This document shows positions 38,033 to 49,189 of a DNA stretch of 64,000 bases, one piece after another. A model generated the notes under the pieces. It had not been told where the DNA came from. It saw only the letters and a program-made list of their open reading frames with translations, and made no database searches. Source of the DNA: Panonychus citri (taxonomy: Eukaryota > Arthropoda > Arachnida > Trombidiformes > Tetranychidae); NCBI RefSeq assembly GCF_014898815.1, contig NW_026515543.1, forward strand, positions 1,178,001 through 1,242,000, given 5' to 3'. Positions within the stretch are counted from its first letter, which is position 1. Each line of letters starts with the position of its first letter. The position numbers and the translations under genes are program-made.

Positions 38033-39354
38033 ATGGTTCAACAACAACATCGTAAATCATTTATGATTCGTGATATACTTTTTAATTGTTCAGAAATTGT
38101 TCCGGATAATTGTTCTGATCAAAGTTCATCTTCATTTGATTGTAATGAGACAAATTGTTTAATGAGAGCTCAATGTTATCATGAGGATATTAATGAAGAG
38201 GATGAGGATGAGGATGAAGTTGAGGAGGTTGAAGATGAGGAAGTTGATGTTGTTGGTGAAGATGATGAAGCCAAAATGGATCAAGGTGGGGATGATGTTA
38301 GTTCAAGTGTCGATGGTGCTAATTGTACAATCTATTCAGCCAATGGTTCATCTAATGTTTGGCCATCATCAGCTAATTGTATCTCATGTAAGCAAACTGT
38401 TATAAGGAAACAATCAGATTGGTCGATTGGTAAGTTAACTAATCACAATTAATTAGTATCATCATTTAGTTGATTCTGTTAATCTTGATGAAAGAATATT
38501 TAATTTCAGGATGTTCAGATTCTTATCTTGGTGAATTTGTACCAGGAGACGATAGTGATGATGATGATGATGAAATGGATGATAATCAGGATGAAGATGA
38601 TGAGGATATTGATATTGATTCGAGAAAAAAATTAAACTGTCCATCTAATGGCCCATCTGATAAGAGTATTAAGAGTAAAACAATTAACTCATTAAAACGT
38701 AAAATGCGTCGCAATCGAACCGTTTTTACGGAATTACAATTAATGGGATTAGAACGTCGATTTGATAGTCAAAAGTACTTATCAACTCCCGATCGAGCTG
38801 AATTAGCACGGATCTTGGGTCTAACTCAGCTGCAAGTGAAAACATGGTACCAGGTAAGTAGAAATCTGATAAGTTCTAAACTCGAGTTCGAAACTTTTTC
38901 CAAAAAGTTTTCTAACTTCTTTTCTCTTTATAATTAATCGACAACAAGAATCGACGAATGAAGTGGAAAAAACAGGTAAGTTAATCAAACGAAAATCAAT
39001 TAATCAAAGAATTTCGAATAACAAGAACAATTCAAATTAACGAACAACAATTAACTACAGGTGATGCAAGGTGGATGCCCAATACCACCGACCAAACCAA
39101 AGGGTCGACCGAAAAAAAATTCAATCCCCTCACTTGGTATAAATTTTGTCGATGCGACATTTTTATGTTCAGCAGCGGCATCGACAGTGACCTCAACATC
39201 GGTGGCAAGTGTCCAACCAATCATACAAATAGAATCAACTGTAAAAAAATCATCTTCATTAACTACATTCACTAAATCAACTGATCATCACCACCATCAA
39301 TCAATTATTCACCATCATCATCAATACCATCACTTTGGCCAATTAACTTACTGA
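38033..39354 (+). CDS. Barx: Barx homeobox transcription factor, 353 aa, 4 exons
   Basis: Exons 38033-38429, 38510-38853, 38949-38975 and 39061-39354 (phases 1, 0, 0). The ATG at 38033 starts MVQQQHRKSFMIRDIL, which contains an Engrailed-homology-1 repressor motif (FMIRDIL) as in vertebrate Barx (FMIDEIL). Acidic stretches follow at about 57-90 and 148-170. The homeodomain spans about 197-256: RRNRTVFTELQLMGLERRF, YLSTPDR, LGLTQLQVKTWYQ, NRRMKWKK. Right after it comes QGG..PPTKPKGRPKKNSIP, the Barx-specific tail motif, which separates it from BarH, Bsx and other NKL genes. The C-terminus is Ser/Thr-rich, then His-rich. The 27-nt third exon encodes only NRRMKWKKQ, the DNA-contacting end of helix 3. 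Expected role: nuclear repressor/activator in neural or ectodermal patterning. Target genes cannot be read from this sequence. Confidence 0.93.
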
Positions 39355-40943
39355 ACAATTGAAAATTGAAACAACCAAATCAAATCAAATCAAACAAAAG
39401 TTTCAATTTTCAAATCATATCATCAATATCGACAACAATTAAACAATTAGACAATTAATTGCAATATTTTCTAATTCCCCAACAAAACGGACAATTTAAT
39501 CAATCCCATTCAGTTCCTAATGATTAACTTTTAATTTTCCCAGTGCAATGTAATTGTTACAATCAACCCAAGGAAAATGAAAAACAATTAATCGTCAATG
39601 TCAATGTTTTGTTTTCTGAGTGTTTACAATTAACAAACTTTGTAAATTGTTTAATTAACATGTGTAAACAATTGATGATAAAAGAAACAAATAAATTGAC
39701 CATTAAAACCAATTGAAATTAACGATTAACAAATTGTCATCTATATTAAAAACCGAATTGATAATAATATTATTATTATCAATTCCATTCCAATATGAAT
39801 GCGCCGGTGCTGAGATAAAATGAATACCCTCTTATAGGATATGAACATTATCATTAATATTATAAAAGAATAGGAAAAAACTATTAACTGAATACCCTCT
39901 TGATTGTTCAATGTTAATCACGATAATGATAATGTTAATAATATACAATTGGAGTGATAATAAACTCTTTTGTTGGTTGGAAATGGTTAATACAATTGTT
40001 AATCTAATTGTTACAAGTTTAGTGGTTTAATTTAGTTGAATCGCTAATCACATTCTGTATAGTTAATCAATTATGAGAAGTGAGAGTTTTCAGTTAAATT
40101 GTTTGAAAGATTAGAAGATAATTAATATTATTAGTTCAACAATCAGATAGGAGTAAATGTTAGCTTTTCTTTTCAATAACAACCGATTGATAAATAGTAA
40201 TGATAATAACTATTAATTTTTTTTTCTTCCTCGGTTGCCTTGATCAGTTAATCACTTTCTATTAGTAAATAATAGTAACAACTATTTAAAGTTGTTAATA
40301 TTTTATTAGTAATCATCATCAGATTTAATTGATAATTGTATCAATTTGGTGACTTGATTAAAATATACCAATAGGATTTTTGTTTTGTCTTTGGTGACAA
40401 TTTAATTTTACAGGTTAATCGGTAAAGTTAAATCATGTTGGTTTGATTAGTAGCAAATTTTGTTAATTGAAGATATATTAATTGTATTAACCTTTTAAGT
40501 TAAATATTTAACACACTTGAAGCCCTTTCAATTTATGGATTTGATTTAGAAAACATTTAGTTGATTGTTGTCTTTTGCTTTTGGTCCTAATGAAGTTAGA
40601 TCATCATCGTTGTGATTTACTGATGGAGATAAAATTTGAAGCTTGAAACGAAATGTTGAATTGGTTAATTGTTTGAGGCACTTTTTGGTTAAATTGATTT
40701 CCAGGCTAATCATATTCTCCATTCAATAACTTAATTGAATAACGTTTCTCCCAAGATCTTTCAATTTCATGGTAACTTATATAATATATTTTTCCAATGT
40801 TAATTGTGTTTTGTAAAAGTTTGACAATTGTTTTATAACGATAATCATGCAAACAATTGAAAAGTTTACTCTTTTGAATTTATAAATTGATAGAAGCTGA
40901 AATAGCAATTTGGATTATGGATTTGCTTTCATGGTCAATGGTG
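39355..40943. other. Intergenic, convergent 3' ends of Barx and RCE1
   Basis: About 1.6 kb of AT-rich DNA that must hold the two 3' UTRs. An imperfect palindrome AATTGATAATAAT..ATTATTATCAATT lies around 39757-39785. The phrase TGAATACCCTCTT occurs twice (about 39821 and 39890). No gene seen. Confidence 0.4.
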
Positions 40944-41820
40944 TCAACTGACCAAGTAAATGGATAACAGGGTGATACAAGTTATAATGCCAAGACATGA
41001 GATGATTGCTAAATATCTTTGAGAAAATAATCTGTCGAATCGAGGAGGTCCCATCCAATTACAAAATGAGTGTATCAGAATAACCGATATAACAGATTGA
41101 GCTCGAAGGTAAATACAACAGGCATAACATGCAAAGATGAATGTTTGTATCAAATGGCAAATAAAATTGACCCATTCTAAAGTTTCACCGCCGTTAATCA
41201 ATCCTTTTATATGATGATGTGCATGGCTGATTGAAAAGATGGCTGATGAGATTAGAATTGTTGACGATTGGGAGAAACATTGGATCAAAAGAGTTGTAAG
41301 AAGAAAACGGTAAAAATATTCTTCTAAAATTGGACCAAGAAGATAGTTACGTGCAAAAGAATAGAATGGTGGTAATTCTTCATCAGGATCCAAGGCAAGA
41401 AAAAGAGTTCCTTGTTGAAATCTATCAATAATCGGCCCAATAAAAAGGATAATCGTTAAACAAATGGGGATAACAATACTTTCAAAAAGGTAATACGGTG
41501 AAAGACTAAGAGTTGGTGTTAAATTTTCGTAATCAATGTAATTAGTTAATAGAAGAATGACTATTGAGACAAATATGGCAAATACGATTCCAATGGCTCG
41601 CAGTATTACCGCTTCCTTGGTGCTCCTAAGAGGAAAAGAAAATTGGTCAGAAAAAAACAAAGAATTAGAAAACAATAGGAAAAGACAAAAAAGAGAACGT
41701 AGTAAATGGATTTAGCTGCGATTTTTACCTATGATGATTCCATGAGAAAACATAGATAAACCCAATAACCAGAAGAGAGATAAAAATGGAAATAGAAAGT
41801 GAAACCAGTTGACAAGCCAT
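40944..41820 (-). CDS. RCE1: CAAX prenyl protease 2 (RCE1), 257 aa, 2 exons
   Basis: Exons 41820-41729 and 41625-40944, joined in phase 2 (donor GTAAAA, acceptor CCTCTTAG). The start MACQLVSLSISIFISLL is a first transmembrane segment. Catalytic motifs of the glutamate-type CAAX protease family are complete. They are LEEYFYR (E132, E133, R137), H165 in SISHAHHH, and the HSFCNWMG motif (H216, N220). Several hydrophobic segments fit a multi-pass ER membrane protein. The enzyme removes the last three residues from prenylated CAAX proteins such as Ras and lamins. At 257 residues it is shorter than human RCE1 (329), mainly at the ends. It is divergent to TLK across a 2-kb purine/pyrimidine-rich spacer. 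A frame just upstream (41821-42018, minus) is low-complexity leader, not part of the protein. Confidence 0.88.
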
Positions 41821-43322
41821 TCAGGTAATATTGTAAAGATCGATGAAAACACCTACCAAAGGTAGTGTCATATCACCTTTAGATGAAACAAAGTAAATCT
41901 TTTTTAGAACAAAAATAACGTCCAATAGAAACAAGTAGAAATATTTGAAGAAAAAAATGGCAGAGAAAGAGAGAAGAAGAAAACTCCATCCATTGAGTAA
42001 CATAAACAAAAGCAACAAATGTAATCACAGTGAAGATAATATACAAAACAGCATCATGACAATAAGTGAATGAAATCTATTGGGAGAAGCTTGAAAGAGA
42101 CCATTTTGAGAAATTGGACGATGAGAAAGAGAGAGAGAGAGAAAAAGATGATGATAAACAAGAGATAAAGAGGAAGGAGAAAAAAACATGGAAAAGAGAG
42201 AGAGAGAAAGGAAGAGAAGGTGAAACTAAGATGGCTTCAGATGGAAAAAAGAAAATACAAAAAAATTAGAATAAGTGAAAGCGTCGTCATCTATGAACAT
42301 AAAAAGGAAATGAAATTATTTTTCTATTTACGAAAAATAAACAGTGTAAGTGTAACAATCGCTATTAAATGTTGGACAAGATGAAATATCAACAGCTATT
42401 GGAATGCTAAAGGCTTTGTGAAGGAGAAAAAGAGAGAGAGAGAAGATAAAAGTAGAAAGAAAGAAAGAGAGTTAGTGAGTGAGAGAGAGAAGGAGAGAGA
42501 GTACACAGATAATGATGATGGTGATGAAGATGATGATGTGTGTGAGAGAGAGAGAAAAAAGGGAGGGAGGTAGAAAAGAAAGTCAATGAATTAGAAGGAA
42601 AGACAGAGAGATAAAAGAGAAAAAAATTAGAGAGAGAGATTTTTGATTCGCCATTGATGATTCTCTAACTGGTTAATCAAGCTGGTAAACAAAAGAAAGA
42701 GACTCTATCTGAATGGATGATGATTTGTGTTCGTTGGACAGTTTTTAACTTTGGTTAATCATCATCATCATCATCATCATGGTGGAGATTAAAACAAAAA
42801 AGAATCGCTGATTGGTCAACGGCGCTAGAAAGAGAAAAAAAGAGAGAGAGATAGAGAAGGAGAAAAATAGAGTGAAAGGTATAATAATGTTAAGGTAAGA
42901 AGATGGAGAAAGAAAAATTAAAAGAAAACGAAAAATGAGAGAGAAAAATAAAAACAAATAGAAAAAAGAAAACGGTTACAAATGGAACAAGGAATAGACA
43001 AATATCAACAGGAGAACATGAAGAAAGAGGAAGAGAGAGAGAGAAATATTCAAAGTGAATGGGGTAAAGACGAAATGATGATAATATTGATGACGAAGAT
43101 GATGATGAGTTAGATGAAGAGATTTATTTGGTCCTCTTAATTTACTTCTTCTTCTGTTTCTTCATCTGCTTCATCTTCATCTCTCTCTCTCTCTCTCTCT
43201 CTCTTCCACTACTACTACACTTTTCTTTGTACATTTTTTCTTCTTTCTTCCTTCCTCTCTCTCTCTCTCTCTCTGATCTCTTCTCTTCTTCATCAACTTT
43301 TTCTTCCATCTTCTTTTCTTCT

Positions 43323-43324
<2 letters not shown>

Positions 43325-43365
<41 letters not shown>
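43325..43365. repeat. (CT)n microsatellite in the TLK leader
   Basis: A pure CT run of about 40 bp in the pyrimidine-rich half of the spacer. Shorter CT runs lie nearby at about 43181-43204 and 43255-43274. Confidence 0.9.
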
Positions 43366-43368
<3 letters not shown>

Positions 43369-43730
43369 GTCTCTTTCAACCTAAAAACTTCTTCTCTTAA
43401 CCAACATTTAATATCAATGATTGTTAAAGTTAACACAGTGTTTACTTGTATCTGAAAAAGAAAAAAGAAAAAAAATTTTTCTCTTTTGTTTAATTTCTTT
43501 TCACACCACTAGATGGAGATGGACATGTTCATCTGAAGCCATTTTCTTTCACTTTCTCTCTTCTCTCTTTCTTTTACCTTTCTTCCTTTTTATTTTTCTC
43601 TTTCTTTTTTCTCTTCTTCTTCTTCCTCTTTCTTTTTTTACTCTGTGTCTTTCTCTTTCTCTCTCTTTCTATCTTCTATTTTTTTTCTCTTCTTCTTCTT
43701 CTCTCTTTCTCTGTCTTTCTTTTTCTTTCT

Positions 43731-43737
<7 letters not shown>

Positions 43738-43769
<32 letters not shown>
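43738..43769. repeat. (CT)n microsatellite just upstream of TLK
   Basis: A CT run of about 31 bp, roughly 105 bp before the TLK start codon. An equivalent CT run precedes the TLK pseudogene (49147-49183). Confidence 0.9.
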
Positions 43770-43771
<2 letters not shown>

Positions 43772-43873
43772 AATCGTCCACCATCAAAGATGAATTTAAA
43801 GCTCTTTCAGCTTTGTTATTATTGTTATGCTGTGTAATTAATGGTTTAATTAATTAATTTTTGTGGGTAACTA

Positions 43874-44572
43874 ATGGACTCCAATTTGAGTACAAGCAGT
43901 GCTGGTTCACATAATAGTGATAAAGACTCAATTATTATTTTATCTGGTGATATGACACCCGAGAAACGGAGTAGCGGCCAAGTTGGAGGTGATGGCCGTA
44001 AAAGAAAACGTAAAGTTGATGATGGAGGAATCACTGCTGCTGCCATTGTTGCTGGAGGTAATACTGGTAGTGTAATTGGTGTAAACACTGGAGTTGGAGG
44101 AATTGGAGGAGGTGGAGGAGGAGGTGGTGGTGGTGGTGGTGGTAATGGAGGTGTCCAGGGAATACCCAATACCCGAGGACAAACACCAAATAGTAGCTCG
44201 AAAAATGCTCGTGGTGATTTTAAGAAAATTAATGATTACTTTAAGCAACATCAAAGCTTCTCACCTAGTCGCTACGGAGGATCAAGATCACCAACCTCAC
44301 AAGGATATTCACATTACATGTATCCTCCACCTTCCTCTCCAGGTACTGTTGGTAATATTCCTGTTTCACCTTCGGTCTCAGTAGCCGGTAATCCTTTAAG
44401 CTCACCACCAAATACACCAATAGCATCAGATTGGGTTGGAGGTAATTCCAATCCAGATTATTCAAATCTTATGGGTCCACCTTTGTCCGGTTTAACAATG
44501 TCTAGACAAGGTACCGTAGGTCCAGTGGTATCTGTTGTTAATAATTCAGTGGGACCTTCAACAGTACAACAA

Positions 44573-44614
<42 letters not shown>

Positions 44615-47600
44615 GCACCACCACCAAACGCCAATTATCCAACTTATTACTCAAATTGTGTTTCAAGAGCTGTACAGACTGACGTAACAATGAAACAATT
44701 ACGTGAAATAGAATCTAAAAGTGCGTTGGATTTAGAGGAACGTGATGGTAAAATAGACGATCTCCAAAGGACAGGAGATGAATTGAAAAGACAATTACAA
44801 GTCCAGTCAAAGTTAATAGACAAACAAAAGGATCAATTAGCCAAGTCAACAGAAGTTACCAAAATGTTGTTAATAGAGAAATCACAAATGGAAAAGAAAG
44901 CCGCTCGGCAAAAGTGCATGCAAAATCGTTTAAGATTGGGACAATTTGTTACTCAAAGGCAAGGTGCATCGTTTGTTGAAAATTGGAATGATGGACATGC
45001 CTTTACGGAATTAATGAAAAAACAGGAGCAAATAGCTGCTGAAAGGGAGGAGATAGAACGTCAAAGGAAACTGTTGGCCAAAAAGAAACCCAACAATGTA
45101 CAGATTAAAAAAGGTGATAGGTCATCCAATGTAACAACAAATCAATCATCAAACCAAGGTTCCAATGGTAGTAACCAAGTGATATCAACCAATTTAACAC
45201 AATTATCCAATGGTACGCTCTCTGGTTCCGGAGCAGCTTTTACCGATTTTGTTAAACCCGAGCCAGTGGCAAGTTCATCTGGTGCTCAAAAAGACTATAC
45301 CATGTATGAATATTATGAGATGGATGAGATATTGAAATTACGGCAACAAGCTTTAAAGAAGGAGGATGCCGATCTTCAACTAGAATTAGAAAAATTGGAA
45401 AGAGAAAGAAATCTACACATTCGAGAATTAAAAAGGATACATAATGAAGATCAATCTCGATTTAACAATCATGCTGTGTTAAATGACAGGTATCTTCTGT
45501 TAACTTTATTGGGTAAAGGTGGTTTCAGTGAAGTGCACAAAGCGTTTGACCTGAAAGAACAGAAATACGTTGCCTGTAAAATTCATCAATTAAATAAGGA
45601 TTGGAAAGATGATAAAAAGGCCAATTATATCAAACACGCTCTTAGGGAATACAATATACACAAAAAATTGGATCATCCAAGGATTGTGAGGTTATTTGAT
45701 GTCTTTGAAATAGATCCCAATTCATTTTGTACTGTACTGGAATACTGTGATGGACATGATTTAGATTTCTACCTTAAACAACACAAATGCATTCCTGAAA
45801 GGGAGGCTCGATCTATTATTATGCAAGTGGTTCACGCCTTGAAGTATCTCAATGAAATTAAACCACCGATAATCCATTATGATCTTAAGCCTGGTATGTA
45901 TTCCATATGTTTTAATTATTTTCTTCTCTCCTTTTACCCTCTCTGTCTCTTTTTCTTTCTTCCTCTCTCTTTATGTCTCAGTTTTTGTTTCTTTCTCTCT
46001 AACACACTTAACTCCTTTTCTATCTTTCATCTCTCTCATTTACTCACTTACCTTTGCTTTCTTTCTTTCTTCTCTCTCTCTCTCTCTCTCTCTCTTCTAC
46101 CATCTTCTTGTTTTTTCATCAACTTTTATCCCCTTTTTCCTTTTCTTCTCTTTATTTCCTAATTCTTCCCATATTATCATCTCACATTATCATTACGGTT
46201 TTTTTTATTCTCTGCTCTTTTAACCCAAACTATTTTCTGCCTTTAACCAGCAACTTGAGTTGACTCTCTGTCATTTGCTGTTTACTCTCCCCTTCTTCAA
46301 TGTCTTTGGCTTTCCCCTTTTATCGCCATCATCATTATCATCATTCTTTTCCTTCAACTGACAATATGTATCTTAGATTTTCTTCTTTCCTAAGAGAGAG
46401 AGAGAGAGAAGAGAAGACAGGGAGAAAGTTGTATATGTATATGTATTGGTATATGTTGTTGTTGTGTCTGTTTTGTTAGGCTTTCTTCATTTTCACCAGA
46501 AAAAAAGAAGTTTGAAAGTAAAAGAGAGATAGTGAATAGTGAGAGAGATAAAGAAATGGAGAAAGAGAAAAGAACCAACTGATATATCTGAAAGAACAAA
46601 AACAAAAATGAATAAGAGGTCAATCAGTAACATCCAATGATTTCTCGGTATACGGAAAATTCCGTTTAAGATTCATTGCAATTGGATTAGAATTAGTTGC
46701 TGGTTATTTTCTAGTTTTCTTGGTATGCTTTTCATTTAGACGTTTAGGTGAATCTCTCTCTCTCTCTCTCTCCCTCTCTTATTTTACTTTTATTCTTCTC
46801 TCTCTCGTAGTCACTGTCTTTCTCTCTTTCTCTTTTCTCTTTCATCATCTCTATCCTCATCTTCCTCTGTTTTTTTACTTTAATTTCTCACCACTCACAC
46901 ACTTTTTTTATCTTACTCACTTAAAATCAACTCTCTCTCTCTGTAGTTATCTATCTTGCTTACTATCATTCTCCCTCTCCCAACTTACTCGCCTCCATCT
47001 TATGCACAACCTATCAGCTGTTAAAGGTCAAATTAGTCGTGAAATTGTTATCTCTCCTGGCAACCGACAAGTTTACTGTCATGGCAGCCATATTGGTAAA
47101 TTTATAAAATGAGTATGAGTGAGTGAATATACACTAGTAGTATATTTATGTGAGTGAGTAAAGTTGATGCCGTTGTATTTATATACCTGGGCAATTCACA
47201 AAAGACGAGAGAGAAAGAGAGAAGGGGACGAAAGAAAAGTGAGTGAGATTAACTTGTACTGAATAGTTTGACCTGACTCTAGATCTTTCAACCAGAGGGA
47301 TAGAAATTTTATCTGTCTTACTATTCTCTCTTTCTTTCTTTCTTTCTTTCTTTCTTTATACTGTTATATACTTTTGTATGTTTATGTCTATGTATTTATC
47401 TTGTAGGGTGATTGTGTGTGTGTCTATGTGTTGAGTGTTGTAAGGTCAAAATTTGTTAGATTTTTTTCTACTTTCTCAGCGCAAGAGCATTTAACTATTA
47501 CTAGTCTAGTCCGACACTCAGGATGATGAAAAAAAGAGTGAGTAGAATGAAATGATAAAGAGGAAAGAGAGAGAGAGAGAGAGAGAGGTGGAGGAGCAAA

Positions 47601-48838
47601 AAGTAAGAGAGAATGGTAAATAATCATACTTGAATAAAAGTGTGTATACAATCAAATTGGAAAAGAGAAAGGCAGAAAAGAGAGACGGAGGAAAAAAGAT
47701 GGAGAGTGAGCTACGAAAAAATGAGTTTAGGAATATTTTTATAACATTCGCGCAGGTTTATCATTTTTAGAGAGCAAAATCAAAGAAAATGAAAAAGCAT
47801 ATAAGTAACCAATTAAAAACAATCAACTTTCATGCTAATCACTTATGAATGCATCAAACATCAACTGAATTTGTTCATATTGATTAACTTCATCATCAAG
47901 CATTTTGCTACTTCTTTACAATCTATTCTTTCATTACCTTTACTTTGCTCCCAAATCATTTTACCTTGGTTTTCCTTTTGTAAATTTTCTATTGGCTATA
48001 TTATCACTGAATCACTATTTTTATTTCATATTATTAATTCAACTGTATTTTCTGTTTTCCCTTATCAGGTAATATTCTACTCGGAAGTGGAAGTATTAGC
48101 GGAGAAATTAAAATCACTGATTTCGGTCTTAGTAAAATAATGGATGATGAAAATTATAGTCCCGATCATGGCATGGATTTAACATCACAGGGAGCAGGGA
48201 CTTACTGGTATCTTCCTCCAGAATGTTTTGTTGTCGGCAAAAATCCTCCTAAAATCTCATCCAAAGTAGATGTATGGAGTGTAGGTGTTATATTTTACCA
48301 ATGCCTTTATGGGAAAAAGGTAATCAATCGAACTAAATTGAAAATTTGATCGTCGTGTTTGTCATCGTTCGTAAACAGAACATCAGTTTAATTATTTGTT
48401 AAAAATCAAGATAATTCATATTTTCTTTGCAACTGATTAGCTGCACATTGTTTTTACCTTTAAGCTATTATTGTTATGAACGTTAAAAATGCTAATGTAA
48501 CTCAACGATTTATATCGACAGCTGCATCGTATTTATATACATTGTATTTATACTAATTATCGTTTTTTTTTGTCTTTTCTCTGTAGCCTTTTGGACATAA
48601 TCAATCCCAAGCCACTATTTTAGAAGAAAATACAATACTGAAGGCAACCGAAGTAGAATTCCCAGCAAAACCCGCTGTCAGTATTGATGCTAAGCACTTT
48701 ATTCGTCGATGCCTTCAATATAAGAAAGAGGATAGAATAGACGTGCTGTCCTTATCCTGTGAAGATTATCTTAAACCCAGCACGAAGCATGGTAGAGGAA
48801 GTAATTCTAATGATAAATCAAGTTCATCATATTCCTGA
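43874..48838 (+). CDS. TLK: Tousled-like serine/threonine kinase, 840 aa, 3 exons
   Basis: Exons 43874-45893, 48069-48319 and 48587-48838 (phases 1 and 0). The N-terminal ~245 residues are low-complexity, with a poly-Gly run (about 75-93) and a poly-Gln run (about 232-248). A coiled coil follows (about 270-400, DLQRTGDELKRQLQVQSKL and on), typical of TLKs and used for dimerisation. The kinase domain begins near 537. It has LLGKGGFSEVHKAF, the ATP lysine in VACKIH (~567), the catalytic loop HYDLKPGN (~668-675) and TDFGLSK (~690). QGAGTYWYLPPECF and the WSVGVIF and KPFGHNQSQ motifs are nearly invariant in TLKs. The family phosphorylates the histone chaperone ASF1 during DNA replication and is nuclear. 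The first intron (2.2 kb) splits the catalytic loop and is full of CT/GA repeats. An AATAAA lies at 48856, 18 bases after the stop. Confidence 0.95.
45894..48068. repeat. TLK intron 1, alternating CT-rich and GA-rich simple-sequence tracts
   Basis: On the plus strand, pyrimidine-rich blocks occur at about 45900-46250, 46740-47000 and 47320-47360 (CTTT)n. Purine-rich blocks occur at about 46390-46610, 47190-47260 and 47540-47720. Long open frames here (Ser/Leu/Phe-rich) are compositional. No alternative exon is supported. Confidence 0.75.
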
Positions 48839-49130
48839 AAGAGAGGAGAGAGAGAAATAAAAAAGGACAAAGATTGGATGATCAAAACAACAACAAACAC
48901 AACTATAAATACAACAACCAACACAACCACATCAACTAAAATCAAGAAACGGAGACTACAATAACAACAAGACACACGATAAGATAATATAATACCACCA
49001 TTGAGCTCATGATTTTTTTACCATTTATTATCTAATCATCATTATCATGATTGGAGTGGATTTTGCAACCGATTATGAAATTGTGAATAGTGAATTCATA
49101 TTCATTAAAATCAAAATTAAAAATCTTTCT

Positions 49131-49142
49131 CATCTGAAGCCA

Positions 49143-49189
<47 letters not shown>

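Larger units (their letters stand above)
41821..43873. promoter_or_regulatory. Divergent RCE1/TLK spacer with purine-to-pyrimidine strand switch
   Basis: From about 42060 to 43110 the plus strand is strongly purine-rich (many GAGAGA/GAAAAAG tracts). From about 43130 to 43780 it is strongly pyrimidine-rich (CTCTCT/CTTCTT). Read in the sense direction, both the RCE1 (minus) and TLK (plus) leaders are therefore pyrimidine-rich. The switch near 43120 is a plausible bidirectional promoter. All open frames inside are Ser/Leu/Phe or Arg/Glu/Lys repeats created by the composition and are not genes. Promoter function is inferred from position only. Confidence 0.5.

Noticed and set aside
41821..42018. 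Hydrophobic minus-strand frame upstream of RCE1
   Set aside because: Lies upstream of the RCE1 ATG in pyrimidine-rich leader; hydrophobicity comes from CTT/TTC/TTT codons.
43128..43857. Long Ser/Leu/Phe frames upstream of TLK
   Set aside because: Translations of CT microsatellites in the leader, in several frames at once.
43846..44254. Antisense Pro-rich and Thr/Ser-rich frames over TLK exon 1
   Set aside because: Complement of the GGT/GGA repeat that encodes the TLK poly-Gly tract.
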